NCBI RefSeq assembly: GCF_002843605.1
Contig: NZ_CP025263.1
Span: 2,385,501-2,449,500 of the forward strand
DNA length: 64,000 nucleotides
Reading direction: 5' to 3'
Source of the DNA: Pseudomonas sp. S09G 359
Lineage (GTDB): Bacteria; Pseudomonadota; Gammaproteobacteria; Pseudomonadales; Pseudomonadaceae
The position numbers and the translations under genes were made by a program. The notes beneath the pieces were generated by a model. The model had not been told where the DNA came from and made no database searches. It was given only the letters and a program-made list of their open reading frames with translations. Position 1 is the stretch's first letter, and each line of letters begins with the position of its first letter. Shown here in pieces: positions 10,206-20,211 of the stretch.

Positions 10206-11687
10206 TTAACGCATCACAAAGGGGTCAGGCATGGGCGCCTGGGAGAGGTTGATCCACACCGTTTTCAGCTCGGTGTAGGCCAGCACCGAATCGATGCCGC
10301 TTTCGCGTCCGTAGCCACTGTTCTTGAAGCCGCCGATGGGCGCCATGGCCGATACGGCGCGATAGGTGTTGACCCAGATGATGCCCGAGCGCACGTCCCG
10401 GGCCAGGCGGTGGGCGCGGCCCAGGTCGCGGGTCCAGATGCCGGCAGCGAGGCCGAACTGCGAGTCGTTGGCGATGGCCAGCGCTTCGGCTTCGTCCTTG
10501 AAACGAATGACCGAGGCCACCGGGCCGAACACTTCTTCCTGCATGATTTTCATCGAATTGCGGTCGCATTCGAACAGGGTCGGCTCATAGAACCAGCCCT
10601 CGCCGAGATTCTGCGGGCGCTTGCCGCCGGTACGCAGGCGTGCGCCTTCGGCGATGGCGTCGGCCACCAGGCCTTCGACCACGGCCAGTTGCTGCGCGGT
10701 GGCCATGGGGCCCATTTCGCTGGCGTCTTCCTGAGGGTTGCCGATGCGGATGCGCTGGGCGCGCTCCACCAGGCGTTCGACGAACTCGTCGTAGATTTCA
10801 TCCTGCACCAACAGGCGCGAGCCCGACACGCAACTCTGCCCGGACGCGGCATAAATACCGGCAATCGCGCCGTTGATGGCGCTGTCGAGGTCGGCATCGG
10901 CAAAAATGATATTCGGCGATTTGCCGCCCAGTTCCAGCGACAGCTTGGCGAAGTTCTCGGCACTGCTGCGCACCACATGCCGCGCCGTGGCCGCGCCGCC
11001 GGTAAAGGCGATCTTGCGTACCAGCGGGTGGCGGGTGAGGGCGGCACCGGTGCTCGGGCCGTAGCCGGTGACCACGTTGACCACGCCCGGCGGAATACCG
11101 GCTTCGAGGGCCAGGCGTGCCAGCTCGAGGATGGTCGCCGAGGCGTGTTCCGACGGTTTGATCACGATGGTATTGCCCGCCGCCAGGGCCGGCGCGAGTT
11201 TGATGGCGGTGAGGTACAGCGGGCTATTCCACGGAATGATCGCCGCGACCACACCCATGGCTTCGTGCACGGTGTAGGCGAACAGGTCGGGTTTATCCAG
11301 GGGCAGGGTGCCGCCTTCGAGCTTGTCGGCCAGGCCTGCGGTGTAATGGAAAAACTCCGGCAGGTAGCTGACCTGGCCACGGGTTTCACGGATCAGCTTG
11401 CCGTTGTCGCGGCTTTCCAGCTGGGCCAGTTGCTCTTTGTTCTCGGCGATCAGGTCACCGAGGCGGCGCAGCAATTTGCCCCGCGCAGTGGCGGTGAGAC
11501 CGCGCCAGGCCGGGCTGTCGAAGGCGCTTTGGGCGGCCTGCACGGCGCGCTCCACGTCGGCCTCGTCGGCGTCGGGCAGTTGCGCCCAAGGCTCGGCCAA
11601 GGCCGGGTTGAGGCTGTCAAAGGTCTTGCCGGACAGGGCATCGACCCATTCACCGCCGATGCACATCTGGAAGCGTTCAAGCGTCAT
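10206..11687 (-). CDS. Aldehyde dehydrogenase (NAD(P)-dependent)
   Basis: This 493-aa enzyme has the full ALDH signature: IIPWNSPL, LELGGKSPNI (general-base Glu), SGQSCVSGSR (catalytic Cys), EEVFGPV and the C-terminal GGFKNSGYGRE. It oxidises an aldehyde to a carboxylate; the family resembles semialdehyde and aromatic aldehyde dehydrogenases. Its start overlaps the stop of the hydrolase gene by 4 bases (ATGA), so the two are translationally coupled. Confidence 0.93.
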   Translation of the reverse strand: MTLERFQMCIGGEWVDALSGKTFDSLNPALAEPWAQLPDADEADVERAVQAAQSAFDSPAWRGLTATARGKLLRRLGDLIAENKEQLAQLESRDNGKLIRETRGQVSYLPEFFHYTAGLADKLEGGTLPLDKPDLFAYTVHEAMGVVAAIIPWNSPLYLTAIKLAPALAAGNTIVIKPSEHASATILELARLALEAGIPPGVVNVVTGYGPSTGAALTRHPLVRKIAFTGGAATARHVVRSSAENFAKLSLELGGKSPNIIFADADLDSAINGAIAGIYAASGQSCVSGSRLLVQDEIYDEFVERLVERAQRIRIGNPQEDASEMGPMATAQQLAVVEGLVADAIAEGARLRTGGKRPQNLGEGWFYEPTLFECDRNSMKIMQEEVFGPVASVIRFKDEAEALAIANDSQFGLAAGIWTRDLGRAHRLARDVRSGIIWVNTYRAVSAMAPIGGFKNSGYGRESGIDSVLAYTELKTVWINLSQAPMPDPFVMR

Positions 11688-12517
11688 GCCACGATCCCCT
11701 TTATCGGGTGTTGTTGGGAGTGTGCCGTTTGAAGAAAACCCAGCAGCAGCTGGTTGACCAGGCGCGGCGATTCTACCGGCATCATATGCCGTTGCTCGGG
11801 CAAAACCGCCACGGTTGCGCCAGGAATGCGATCGGCAAGCTGCCGGGCCATCTGCGGCGTGGAGCCGGGGTCCAGTTCGCCGGTAGCCACCAGGGTCGGC
11901 GCCTGGATGCTGCCGAGGTCGTCGGCACGGTACATGTCCTGGGTGGCAAACAGCTCATAAGTGGTGAGGTAGCCCTGGGGATCGTTGCCCGCCAGGGTTT
12001 CACGCAAGGCGGCGATCTGCGCCGGGTTGGCCGCCTGGTATTCGCGGCTGAACCAGCGCGACAGCGCCGCTTCGGCGTTGGCATCCGGGCCGTGTTCGGC
12101 GGCCTGGGCGGTGCGGGCGATCACGCCTTCACGCTGCTCGGGGCTGCGGTTGAACACACTGTTGAGCACCACCAGGCTTTGCAAGCGCTCGGGGTAATGC
12201 AGGGCAAACGCCCGCGCTACCAGGCCGCCCATGGAAAAACCGATCACCGTGGCCTTGGGCAGTTGCAGGTGGTCGAGCAGTTCCAGCAACTGGTCGGCAT
12301 AGCCCAGCAGCGGCGTGCCGGCGGCCGGGCGCGGGCTGGCGCCGTGGCCGAGCATGTCGTAGCTGATCACGCGGTAATTCGTGGCCAGGCCTACGACCTG
12401 GCCGCCCCACATTTCTTTATTCAGGCCCACGCCGTGGATCAAAACCACAGGCTGGCCTTGGCCGGTCGCCAGGTAACTGGTGCCAGCCGGGGTGTGTTCA
12501 GCGGTGAGCCGAATCAT
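11684..12517 (-). CDS. Alpha/beta hydrolase
   Basis: The 277-aa hydrolase has the oxyanion motif VVLIHGVGLN, the nucleophile elbow GFSMGG (Ser), an Asp in ATGELDPG and a late His (EQRHMMP). It resembles 3-oxoadipate enol-lactonase and ring-fission-product hydrolases. The ATG at 12517 is preferred over 12532 because an AGGAG site precedes it at good spacing. In this operon it probably cleaves an ester, lactone or amide-like intermediate upstream of the aldehyde dehydrogenase step. Confidence 0.9.
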   Translation of the reverse strand: MIRLTAEHTPAGTSYLATGQGQPVVLIHGVGLNKEMWGGQVVGLATNYRVISYDMLGHGASPRPAAGTPLLGYADQLLELLDHLQLPKATVIGFSMGGLVARAFALHYPERLQSLVVLNSVFNRSPEQREGVIARTAQAAEHGPDANAEAALSRWFSREYQAANPAQIAALRETLAGNDPQGYLTTYELFATQDMYRADDLGSIQAPTLVATGELDPGSTPQMARQLADRIPGATVAVLPEQRHMMPVESPRLVNQLLLGFLQTAHSQQHPIKGIVA

Positions 12518-12560
12518 GGAGCGCTCCTGCATGCTTTTTTGTTGTGGTGGCCGGTGGTGC

Positions 12561-13151
12561 TTACTGGGCTTTTTCGGCCGCCAGCTCTTCCAGGTCGATG
12601 TAGCGGTTGCCGATGCGCGGGTGCAGGCGGCCGCCGTCGGCGCAACCCAGCACCACGACGATTTCGTCGGCGCGCGGTGAATCTTCGATCTGCATTTCCA
12701 GGGTGACGTAGTGCGAACGCAGGCCTTCGTCGTCCTTGTGCATCATCGGGATCTGGATCGAGGTACCCGGCCCGCCACGTTTGTTGGTAAAGCTCAGGTA
12801 GCTCTTGGCCTTGACCGCTTCACGGTAGTGGTTGCCGAAACGCAGGGTATGGATGATCGCGCTGGCGTGTTCGATCTCGCCATCGGCGCCGACCACAGCG
12901 GCCTTGCCATAGGCTTCGATGTTCTCGGCGCCGCCGATGATGGCCACCAGGCGCTCGACCATCAGCGCACCGAGGTCGGAGCAATTGGCGCGGATCTCAG
13001 GCTTGAGGTCTTCGACGAAACCGCGACCCAGCCAAGGGTTTTTCAGTACCACGGCGAGGCCGACCATTTTTACCGGGGTGTCGGAGGCCTTGCCGCCTTC
13101 GATGAAGGTTTCTTCTACGTAGCTGACGATCTTGCGGATTTCGAAACTCAT
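12561..13151 (-). CDS. Amino acid synthesis (AA_synth, DUF1185) family protein
   Basis: This 196-aa protein matches the DUF1185/AA_synth family (MSFEIRKIVSYVEETFIEGG start, LGCADGGRLHPRIGNRY near the end). Members have a chorismate-mutase-like fold variant and a suggested but unproven role in amino-acid-related metabolism. It is the first gene of the four-gene operon and has a TGGTATACCA site 38 bases before its start. Its occurrence with a hydrolase, an aldehyde dehydrogenase and a flavin reductase suggests a catabolic rather than biosynthetic role. Confidence 0.85.
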   Translation of the reverse strand: MSFEIRKIVSYVEETFIEGGKASDTPVKMVGLAVVLKNPWLGRGFVEDLKPEIRANCSDLGALMVERLVAIIGGAENIEAYGKAAVVGADGEIEHASAIIHTLRFGNHYREAVKAKSYLSFTNKRGGPGTSIQIPMMHKDDEGLRSHYVTLEMQIEDSPRADEIVVVLGCADGGRLHPRIGNRYIDLEELAAEKAQ

Positions 13152-13188
13152 GAGCTGCTCCTCTGGGGTGAGTGTGTCTTCGGTATGA

Positions 13189-13198
13189 TGGTATACCA
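13189..13198. promoter_or_regulatory. TGGTATACCA operator ahead of AA_synth operon
   Basis: The core palindrome extends to ATGGTATACCAT (13188-13199). It lies in the 95-base gap between the AA_synth start and the LysR stop, and reads toward the minus-strand operon. It has the same core as the sites at 7776 and 21489. Confidence 0.65.
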
Positions 13199-13246
13199 TA
13201 ATATCGTAAGCACAAGTCCCGTTGGGGAGATTCTTGCGTGGCCGGA

Positions 13247-14170
13247 TCAGTCGCTCATCAGTGTGGCGTCGTCGACCTTGTCCAGGTGCTTGAAGCGTTC
13301 GATCAGAAAGTCGATCAGGCTGCGCACGCGTGCCGACAGGTGCAGTTGCTGCGGGTACACCGCGTAGACATCGGCGCGGGTCGGGGTCTGGTCCTCCAGC
13401 ACCAGGCGCAGGCGCCCGCTGCGCACGTAGCGGGCGATGTCCCATTCTGCGCGCAGCAGCACCCCATAGCCTTCCAGCGCCCAGTTCAATGCCACTTCGC
13501 CGTCGTTGCAGCCTAGCGCGCCTTGCACCTTGATGTTCTCCGTGCGCCCGCCGTGGGTGAACGACCACACACCATAGGGCGATTCGTTCTGACGAATGAA
13601 AATGCAATTGTGCTGGTGCAGCTCGGCGAGTGTCTGCGGCGTGCCGTGTTTGTCCAGGTACAGCGGCGAGGCGCACAGCAGGCGGCGGTTGGAGGCGATC
13701 TTGCGCGCATGGAAGGTCGCATCCGGCAGGCTGCCGAAGCGGATGCCGAGGTCAAAGCCGTGGGTGGCCAAGTCCAGCGGGTGGTCGCTGATCTCCAGTT
13801 GGATCTCCACCTCCGGGTACTGCGCAAAAAACGCCGCGAGAGCCGGGCCGATATGCCGGCGGCCAAACCCCAGCGACGCATTCACCCGGATCAGGCCCTT
13901 GGGCGTCGCACGGCTGCTGCTGAGCAACTGCTCCAACTCGTCGATCTGGGTGAGGATGCGCGCGGCATGGCTGAAATACAGCTCGCCTTCTGACGTCAGG
14001 CTCATGGAGCGGGTAGTGCGGTTGACCAGGCGGATGCCCAGGCGAGCCTCCAGTAAGGTCAGGCGTTTGCTCACTGCTGGTGGGGTGATGCCCAGCTCGC
14101 GTGCGGTGGCAACCAGGCTGCCTTTATTGGCCAGCAGGTAGAAAAACTGCAAATCCAGGGTCTGGCTCAT
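13247..14170 (-). CDS. LysR-family transcriptional regulator
   Basis: The 307-aa protein has the N-terminal LysR winged helix (FFYLLANKGSLVATARELGI..AVSKRLTLLEARLG) and a periplasmic-binding-like effector domain. It is divergent from the tartrate/D-malate dehydrogenase gene and is similar in placement to DmlR/TtuA-type activators. It probably controls the dehydrogenase and DctA-like carrier in response to tartrate or malate. Confidence 0.92.
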   Translation of the reverse strand: MSQTLDLQFFYLLANKGSLVATARELGITPPAVSKRLTLLEARLGIRLVNRTTRSMSLTSEGELYFSHAARILTQIDELEQLLSSSRATPKGLIRVNASLGFGRRHIGPALAAFFAQYPEVEIQLEISDHPLDLATHGFDLGIRFGSLPDATFHARKIASNRRLLCASPLYLDKHGTPQTLAELHQHNCIFIRQNESPYGVWSFTHGGRTENIKVQGALGCNDGEVALNWALEGYGVLLRAEWDIARYVRSGRLRLVLEDQTPTRADVYAVYPQQLHLSARVRSLIDFLIERFKHLDKVDDATLMSD

Positions 14171-14173
14171 TCG

Positions 14174-14186
14174 TAACTCAAAGTTA
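14174..14186. promoter_or_regulatory. Candidate LysR binding site (TAACT-CAA-AGTTA)
   Basis: A perfect 5-bp inverted repeat with the T-N11-A form typical of LysR sites lies 4 bases upstream of the LysR start codon, in the 133-base divergent region with the dehydrogenase gene. Autoregulation from this spot would fit the family. Confidence 0.45.
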
Positions 14187-14303
14187 TTTATGTAGTGATT
14201 TCGAGTCGATCATGCGGCTTGCAGCCCTACATATACTCCGGTCACACCCCGTTTGGACAGCTTCGCCCAACGGGAAAAACAACAACGTGACGAAGTGGAG
14301 TGA

Positions 14304-15362
14304 ATGATGAACGCATACAACATTGCAGCAATCCCAGGTGACGGCATTGGCGTGGAAGTGATCGCTGCCGGCGTCGAAGTGCTGCAAAGCCTGGCGCGCA
14401 AAGCCGGCTTTGCCTTGCACTTCAAGCATTTCGACTGGAACTCGGACAACTACCTGAAGAACGGCTACTACATCCCCGAAGGCGGCCTGGCCGAATTGAA
14501 GACCTTCGATGCGATCTTCTTTGGCGCCGTGGGCGCCTTGAATGTGCCGGACCACATTTCGCTGTGGGGCCTGCGCCTGCCGATCTGCCAAGGCTTCGAC
14601 CAATACGCCAACGTGCGCCCCGCACGGGTGCTGCCCGGGGTAAAAAGCCCGCTGCACAACGGCGACCAGATTGACTGGGTGGTGGTGCGCGAAAACTCCG
14701 AAGGCGAGTATTCCGGCAACGGTGGCCGAGTGCACCGCGGCCTGCCGGAAGAGGTGGCCACCGAGGTCTCGGTGTTCACCCGGGCCGGGGTCGAGCGTAT
14801 TCACCGCTATGCCTTCGAACTGGCGCGCAGCCGCCCGCGCAAGCACCTGACCATGGTCACCAAGTCCAACGCGCAGCGCCACGGCATGGTGCTGTGGGAT
14901 GAGATCTTCTACGAGGTCGCCAAGGACTTCCCCGACGTGAAGGTCGACAAGGAACTGGTGGACGCCGTGACCACGCGCATGGTGCTCAAGCCCTCGACCC
15001 TGGATGTGATTGTCGCCACCAACCTGCATGCCGACATTCTGTCCGACCTCGCCGCCGCGCTGTCCGGCAGCCTGGGCATTGCACCCACGGCCAACCTCAA
15101 CCCGTCGCGCCAGTTTCCCTCGATGTTCGAACCCATCCATGGCTCTGCATTCGACATTACCGGCAAGGGCGTCGCCAACCCCATCGCAACCTTCTGGACC
15201 GCCGCGATGATGCTGGAACACTTGGGCGAACCTGCAGCAGCCCGGCAATTGATGTCGGCCATCGAGGCCGTCACCGAAAGCGGGTTGCACACCCCGGACC
15301 TCGGCGGCAGCGCCACCACCCGCCAGGTCACCGATGCTGTCATCGACTTGCTCAACCGCTGA
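14304..15362 (+). CDS. ttuC: Tartrate dehydrogenase/decarboxylase or D-malate dehydrogenase
   Basis: The 352-aa protein belongs to the isocitrate/isopropylmalate dehydrogenase family: AAIPGDGIGVEVIAAG at the N-terminus, conserved Arg in the NVRPARVLPG region, VRENSEGEYSGNGG and the C-terminal EPIHGSAFDITGKG. The sequence resembles TtuC/DmlA enzymes that oxidise tartrate, meso-tartrate or D-malate with NAD+ and Mn2+. Two ATG codons (14304 and 14307) are possible; the second has better spacing to the GGAG site. The DctA-like carrier follows 93 bases later. Confidence 0.88.
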   Translation: MMNAYNIAAIPGDGIGVEVIAAGVEVLQSLARKAGFALHFKHFDWNSDNYLKNGYYIPEGGLAELKTFDAIFFGAVGALNVPDHISLWGLRLPICQGFDQYANVRPARVLPGVKSPLHNGDQIDWVVVRENSEGEYSGNGGRVHRGLPEEVATEVSVFTRAGVERIHRYAFELARSRPRKHLTMVTKSNAQRHGMVLWDEIFYEVAKDFPDVKVDKELVDAVTTRMVLKPSTLDVIVATNLHADILSDLAAALSGSLGIAPTANLNPSRQFPSMFEPIHGSAFDITGKGVANPIATFWTAAMMLEHLGEPAAARQLMSAIEAVTESGLHTPDLGGSATTRQVTDAVIDLLNR

Positions 15363-15455
15363 TTCACAGTAGTACTGCGGCTTAACGCCAGGGGACGGCT
15401 GCTTGCAGGCGATCCCCGGGCATTTCCTGACAACAATAAAAATCAGGGCCCTGTC

Positions 15456-16787
15456 ATGAAAAGAATACTTGGCAAACTCTACGTACAAGTGCTGATCGCC
15501 GTGATCCTCGGTGCGATTGTCGGGGTGTTGCTGCCCGACACTGGCGCGGCGCTCAAGCCCTTGGGTGACGCCTTTATCAAACTGATCAAAATGCTCCTGG
15601 CGCCGGTGATTTTCCTCACGGTGGTCACCGGCATCGCCAAGATGGAGAACATGAAAGAGTTGGGGCGCGTGGGCTTTCGCGCGTTGATTTACTTTGAAGT
15701 GGTGTCGACCCTGGCCCTGGTGGTCGGGCTGGTGGTGGTGGATGTGTTCAAGCCCGGCGCCGGCATGAACATCGATGTGGCCAGCCTCGATACCTCAAGC
15801 CTTGCCACCTACACCACGGCGGTCAAGCACGCCTCGTTCATGGACTTCATCATGAACATCATTCCCGACACGCTGGTGGATGCCTTCGCCAAGGGCAATG
15901 TGCTGCAGATTCTGCTGTTTTCGATCCTGCTGGGCGTGGCGTTGGCCGCAGTAGGGCCGCGTGGCAAACCCTTTGTCGACACGCTCGACAGCCTGATGCA
16001 GGGCATGTTTCGCATCGTCAATATGGTGATGCGCCTGGCGCCCGTCGGCGCGTTTGGGGCGATTGCGTTCACCATCGGCAAATACGGCTTTGGCTCGCTG
16101 TTCTCCCTCGGCAAGCTGATGGCCTGCGTGTACCTGACCTGCGCGGTCTTCGTGATCTTCGTGCTCGGGCCGATCTGCCGCTACAGCGGGTTCAGCCTGT
16201 GGAAGTTCTTGAAGTTCATCAAGGAAGAACTGTTTACCGTGCTCGGTACCAGTTCGTCGGAGTCGGTGCTGCCGCAGATGATCGCCAAGATGGAAAAGGC
16301 CGGCGTGTCCAAGCCGGTGGCCGGGATGATCATCCCGTCGGGCCTGACGTTCAACCCCGACGGCCAGGCGATCTACTACACCATCGCGGCGATCTTCATC
16401 GCCCAGGCCACCAATACGCCGTTGACCCTCACCGACCAGTTGATCGTGCTGGCGGTGTTGATGTTCACGTCCAAAGGTTCGGCGGGGGTGACCGGGTCGG
16501 GCTTTATTATCCTGGCCGCGACGCTGTCGTCGTTGGGCACCATCCCGGTGGCGGGCATGGTGCTGTTGTTGGGTGTGGATCGGTTTATGTCGGAAGCGCG
16601 GGCGATCACCAACACCATCGGCAATGGCGTGGGCACCATGGCCATCGCCAAGTGGGTAGGGGCGTTGGACACGGTGAAAATGCACAAGGCCCTCAACGGT
16701 GAAGTCGAGGGCCCGGGTGCGCGGTCAGAACTTGAAGCGGCCCACCAACCCCTTGAGCTGCCCCGAAATATCCGTAAGCCGGCCTGA
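15456..16787 (+). CDS. dctA: DctA-like C4-dicarboxylate:cation symporter
   Basis: This 443-aa carrier of the DAACS family begins [20 protein letters not shown] and has eight or more transmembrane segments, the serine-rich loop ([17 protein letters not shown]) and [14 protein letters not shown] with [11 protein letters not shown]. It should import succinate, fumarate, malate or tartrate-like acids, which fits the neighbouring dehydrogenase. The last 20 or so codons overlap the end of the convergent chemoreceptor gene by 63 bases. It may be a second copy of dctA dedicated to this pathway. Confidence 0.92.
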   Translation: MKRILGKLYVQVLIAVILGAIVGVLLPDTGAALKPLGDAFIKLIKMLLAPVIFLTVVTGIAKMENMKELGRVGFRALIYFEVVSTLALVVGLVVVDVFKPGAGMNIDVASLDTSSLATYTTAVKHASFMDFIMNIIPDTLVDAFAKGNVLQILLFSILLGVALAAVGPRGKPFVDTLDSLMQGMFRIVNMVMRLAPVGAFGAIAFTIGKYGFGSLFSLGKLMACVYLTCAVFVIFVLGPICRYSGFSLWKFLKFIKEELFTVLGTSSSESVLPQMIAKMEKAGVSKPVAGMIIPSGLTFNPDGQAIYYTIAAIFIAQATNTPLTLTDQLIVLAVLMFTSKGSAGVTGSGFIILAATLSSLGTIPVAGMVLLLGVDRFMSEARAITNTIGNGVGTMAIAKWVGALDTVKMHKALNGEVEGPGARSELEAAHQPLELPRNIRKPA

Positions 16788-18668
16788 CCCGGTCTGCGCC
16801 GAGTGGGCGAAGCCTTCGACCAGTTGCGCATCGGCATGGATCTGCGCGATGTGCCGGTTGATCTCCTCGGCCACCTGGTGCTGTTCCTCGGCGGCGGTGG
16901 CGATCTGGGTGTTCTGGTCGCGGATCGAGTCCACCGAGCCACGGATCTTGTCGAAGCTGTCGCGGGCCTGCTGGATACGCTCCACGCTGGTTTGGCTGAC
17001 CTGCAGGCTGCCTTGCATCTGCACCGTGACTTCCTGGGTGCGGCGGGCGAGGTTGCCGAGCAGGCTGTCGATTTCGCCGGTGGAGTCGGCGGTACGGCGG
17101 GCCAGGGCGCGGACTTCGTCGGCGACCACGGCGAACCCCCGGCCCTGGTCACCGGCGCGCGCGGCTTCAATCGCGGCGTTGAGCGCCAGCAGGTTGGTCT
17201 GCTCGGCAATGGAGCGGATGGTGTCGAGGATGGTGTTGATGTTTTTGCTGTCCTGCTCCAGCAGCTGCATGGTCTGGGTCGACTTTTGCAGGTCTTCGCT
17301 GAGCTTGAGCACGCTGCCGGTGGCTTCGCCGATATGTTGCTGGCCGTCGTGCACGTCGCGGTAGCCTTCGTCGGCGCTGGTGGCGGCGGCGCTGCAGGAG
17401 CGCGCGACTTCGTTGGCGGTGGCGACCATCTCGTTGAATGCGGTGCTCACCAGTTCCACCGCTTCACGCTGGCGGCCGGCGGCCTGGTTCATGTTGTTGG
17501 CGACTTCGCTGGTGTCGGCGGCGGCGGTTTGCAGGTCGGATGAGGCGTTGCCGATACGCTGCACCAACTGCGCGATCATGCTCAGGAACTGGTTGAACCA
17601 GCCTGCCAGGCTGGCGGTTTCATCCTTGCCCTGCACCTTGAGTTGGCGCGTCAGGTCGCCTTCACCCTCGGCAATCTCTTGCAGGCCGTCGGCCACGCCG
17701 CGAATCGGGCGCACGATCACGCTGGCGAAGCTGGCGCCAACGATGGCGAAGACAATGGCCAGGGCTGCCGCGATGGCGGCGATCAACCAGGTCAGGCTGG
17801 TAGCGCCGGCCATTACTTCGTCACGTTTGATCAAGCCGATAAAGCGCCAGCCGAGGTCTTTGGAACTGACCACGTTGGCCATGTAGGCCACGCCGTTGAT
17901 GTCGATCTGGGTCACGCCGTCGCCGCGCTTGGCCAGCTCGGCGTAATTGGCGCCGAGGTCGGCCAGGGGCTTGAAGTTGTGCTTGGCATCGCTGGGGTCG
18001 ACCAATACGTTGCCGTTGGCTTCCACCAGCATCAGGTAACCGCTGTCGCCCAGCTTGATGTTACGCACCAGTTCGGTGAGCTGCTTGAGCGACACGTCCA
18101 GGCCGACCACGCCGAGGATGTTGCCGCTGGCATCGGCGACGGTGTGCACGGTGCCGATCAGCGTCACATCGTCCGGCGCCCAGTAATAGGCCCCGGTGCG
18201 CACGGTTTTACCCGGCGCGGCGATGGCCGCCTGGTACCAGGGGCGCACGCGCGGGTCGTAGTTGTTCAGTTTGGTGTCGTCGGGCCAACTGGCGTAGCCG
18301 CCGTCCTTCAAACCCAGGGACAGGTAGGCAGTGCTCGGATGGCTTTTGGCGAACTGGTCGAAAATCCCCAGCAGCTCTTGATTGGTCGGTGTCAGCGGGA
18401 TTTGTGCGGCGTCGGCGCCGGCATAGCTCTTGAGGTCCTTGGCCGCGACAACGCGCGGATCCTTGGCCACAAAGTCGACGTTCTGGCTGATGCCGTCGAA
18501 GAACTGCTTCATGCCATTGTCGATCTGGCGAATCTCACGGCCACTGCTGTCGAGAAAATTCGCCATGGCCCCTTCGCGCAGGTTCAGTACGACCAACACG
18601 GCCACCAGGATGACCGGCAGGCACGCGATGCCCGCAAACGCCCAGGTAAGCTTTTGCTTGATGTTCAT
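16725..18668 (-). CDS. Methyl-accepting chemotaxis protein with dCache sensor
   Basis: The 647-aa receptor has an N-terminal transmembrane segment, a periplasmic dCache_1 domain (about 35-280, with [17 protein letters not shown] and GVVGLDVSL), a second transmembrane segment (about 290-315), a HAMP domain and a cytoplasmic signalling domain with the hairpin tip [20 protein letters not shown]. The ligand cannot be read from sequence; dCache receptors often sense amino acids, organic acids or amines. It is convergent with dctA and overlaps it at the 3' end. Confidence 0.93.
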   Translation of the reverse strand: MNIKQKLTWAFAGIACLPVILVAVLVVLNLREGAMANFLDSSGREIRQIDNGMKQFFDGISQNVDFVAKDPRVVAAKDLKSYAGADAAQIPLTPTNQELLGIFDQFAKSHPSTAYLSLGLKDGGYASWPDDTKLNNYDPRVRPWYQAAIAAPGKTVRTGAYYWAPDDVTLIGTVHTVADASGNILGVVGLDVSLKQLTELVRNIKLGDSGYLMLVEANGNVLVDPSDAKHNFKPLADLGANYAELAKRGDGVTQIDINGVAYMANVVSSKDLGWRFIGLIKRDEVMAGATSLTWLIAAIAAALAIVFAIVGASFASVIVRPIRGVADGLQEIAEGEGDLTRQLKVQGKDETASLAGWFNQFLSMIAQLVQRIGNASSDLQTAAADTSEVANNMNQAAGRQREAVELVSTAFNEMVATANEVARSCSAAATSADEGYRDVHDGQQHIGEATGSVLKLSEDLQKSTQTMQLLEQDSKNINTILDTIRSIAEQTNLLALNAAIEAARAGDQGRGFAVVADEVRALARRTADSTGEIDSLLGNLARRTQEVTVQMQGSLQVSQTSVERIQQARDSFDKIRGSVDSIRDQNTQIATAAEEQHQVAEEINRHIAQIHADAQLVEGFAHSAQTGSGRLTDISGQLKGLVGRFKF

Positions 18669-18813
18669 GATTTCTCCTGCGGGTATTTATAGTTTTGGCA
18701 AGGCAGAAACGCTAGCGTCGAACGTCGCATGTGTTGTTATGAAGGGGAGATGGCCCATGCGTACCCCCTGTATATCGACTGCGGGGGTAAGCACTTGAGG
18801 CGCGAAGAGGTGA

Positions 18814-19704
18814 TTAACCGATACGGTCGCCGCCCAGCGCGTCGCGCTGCATCGATTGCAGGTTTTTCTCGATGGTTTCGCAGATGCTTTCCATCTGGAT
18901 CTGGTGCTCACTGGAGTGAAACGGGCTTTGCAAGTCGGTGCCGATGCGTTCGATCGCCAGCAGCATAAAGCCCACCACCGTCGACGCCAGCGGCGTGAAC
19001 CAGCCCAGGGATTCCACCAGGCCCACCGGCACGATCAGGCAGAACAGCGAGATAAACAGCCGTGGGAAATACACATAGGGGTAGGGCAGCGGGGTGTTGG
19101 CGATACGCTCCATGCCGCCCTGGGCGTTGGACAAGTCCACCAGGGTCGACTCCAGCCGCGCCAGGCGAATGCTGTCCAGGTGCCCAGCCTTGTATTCCTT
19201 GGCCAGCAGTGCCGCCGAGCCGGTGAGGATGTCATTGGCAAAGTTATTGGTGGCGCCGTTGCGTGCGAACTCCTCGGCGGGGATGAATGCGCGCACTTCG
19301 TCAGGGCACGGCTGGCCCTTGAGGTGGGCGGCCAGGCAATTCACATAGGCCACATGGCGGCGCAGCAGGGTGGCCTTGACCGGGTTGACCTCGCTGCCGT
19401 GGTCGTCGAGCAGGGTCAGCACCTGGCGCGCGAAGCTGCGCGAATTGTTGACCATCGCGCCCCACAGCGTGCGGGCTTCCCACCAACGGTTGTAGGCACT
19501 GCTGTTGCGAAAACTGATCAGCACCACCAGCGCCGAACCCAGCAGGGTGAGGGGCATCAGCGGCAGGTTGATCTTGGCGGTGAGAAACAGCATGAAGTCC
19601 ACGGTGACGGCGACGTCCCACAGCAACAGCCAGAACAGGGCCCAGCCCACGTAACCCATGGTCTTGATGATCAGGCGGTACTTTTTGATGATGGCGGCTT
19701 TCAA
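18814..19704 (-). CDS. Bestrophin-family (UPF0187) ion channel
   Basis: The 296-aa protein starts at a TTG (LKAAIIKKYRLIIKTMGYVG..) preceded by GAGG at a 7-base spacing. The frame is open further upstream to 19938, but that stretch looks non-coding. It has the bestrophin pattern: RNSSAYNRWWEARTLWGAMV, the conserved FPRLFISLFCLIVPVGLVE helix and C-terminal ERIGTDLQSPF. Bacterial relatives form pentameric cation or anion channels in the inner membrane. The 145-base gap to the chemoreceptor (18669-18813) shows no gene. Confidence 0.9.
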   Translation of the reverse strand: MKAAIIKKYRLIIKTMGYVGWALFWLLLWDVAVTVDFMLFLTAKINLPLMPLTLLGSALVVLISFRNSSAYNRWWEARTLWGAMVNNSRSFARQVLTLLDDHGSEVNPVKATLLRRHVAYVNCLAAHLKGQPCPDEVRAFIPAEEFARNGATNNFANDILTGSAALLAKEYKAGHLDSIRLARLESTLVDLSNAQGGMERIANTPLPYPYVYFPRLFISLFCLIVPVGLVESLGWFTPLASTVVGFMLLAIERIGTDLQSPFHSSEHQIQMESICETIEKNLQSMQRDALGGDRIG

Positions 19705-19876
19705 ACGACAACCTCGCGCGAACGGTAAGCAACAGTGCCTTAGCTCGGACGCCAGGTAGCGGGGAAGGTTCGCTGCGGGGACTGAAACGGTTAAGCCGTT
19801 GGTGGGGTCTGGAACAATTCTGGTCGTGACGCTGTCCGTTGCAAGGGCGCATCGATCCGCCCGGCTTCGGCGCTGA

Positions 19877-20176
19877 TCAATGCTGGGAGAGGATACTCGC
19901 GAGCAACCCCGGGAACCGTTCTTCCAGCAGCTCGCCACGCAATGAATTCAGATGGGTGGTGCCCGCGCTGCGAGTCTGTACCAGGCCGGCATCGCGCAAT
20001 ACCCGGAAGTGATGGGACATGCTCGACTTGGGCCGCCCGCCGTCCAGTTCGCCGCAGGTGGCCTCGGGCACATTGGCCAGGTAGCGGACGATTTCCAGGC
20101 GCACCGGATCACTCAAGGCATACAACAGGCGCTCGAGGGTCAGGTCTTGAAGGGTCGGGTGTTTGAAGGCTCGCAT
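19877..20176 (-). CDS. ArsR-family transcriptional regulator
   Basis: The 99-aa protein starts MRAFKHPTLQDLTLERLLYA and has a winged helix-turn-helix (SDPVRLEIVRYLA, SSMSHHFRVLRDAGLV). It lacks an obvious CxC metal-binding motif in the recognition helix, so it may respond to an organic or redox signal rather than a metal. Divergent from the XenA-type reductase gene with a perfect palindrome between them, it is probably the repressor of that gene. Confidence 0.9.
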   Translation of the reverse strand: MRAFKHPTLQDLTLERLLYALSDPVRLEIVRYLANVPEATCGELDGGRPKSSMSHHFRVLRDAGLVQTRSAGTTHLNSLRGELLEERFPGLLASILSQH

Positions 20177-20211
20177 GGGGCGGATGATAACAGGGGGGTA
20201 TCGTTGAGACC

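Noticed and set aside
9633..11732. A 699-codon open frame on the plus strand
   Set aside because: It lies opposite the flavin-reductase and aldehyde-dehydrogenase genes, has biased low-complexity composition (Gln, His, Arg, Ala rich) and no recognisable motif. It is a shadow of GC-rich coding sequence.
18687..18911. A 74-codon frame between the chemoreceptor and the bestrophin-like gene
   Set aside because: It overlaps the bestrophin end, has no ribosome-binding site and no family likeness.
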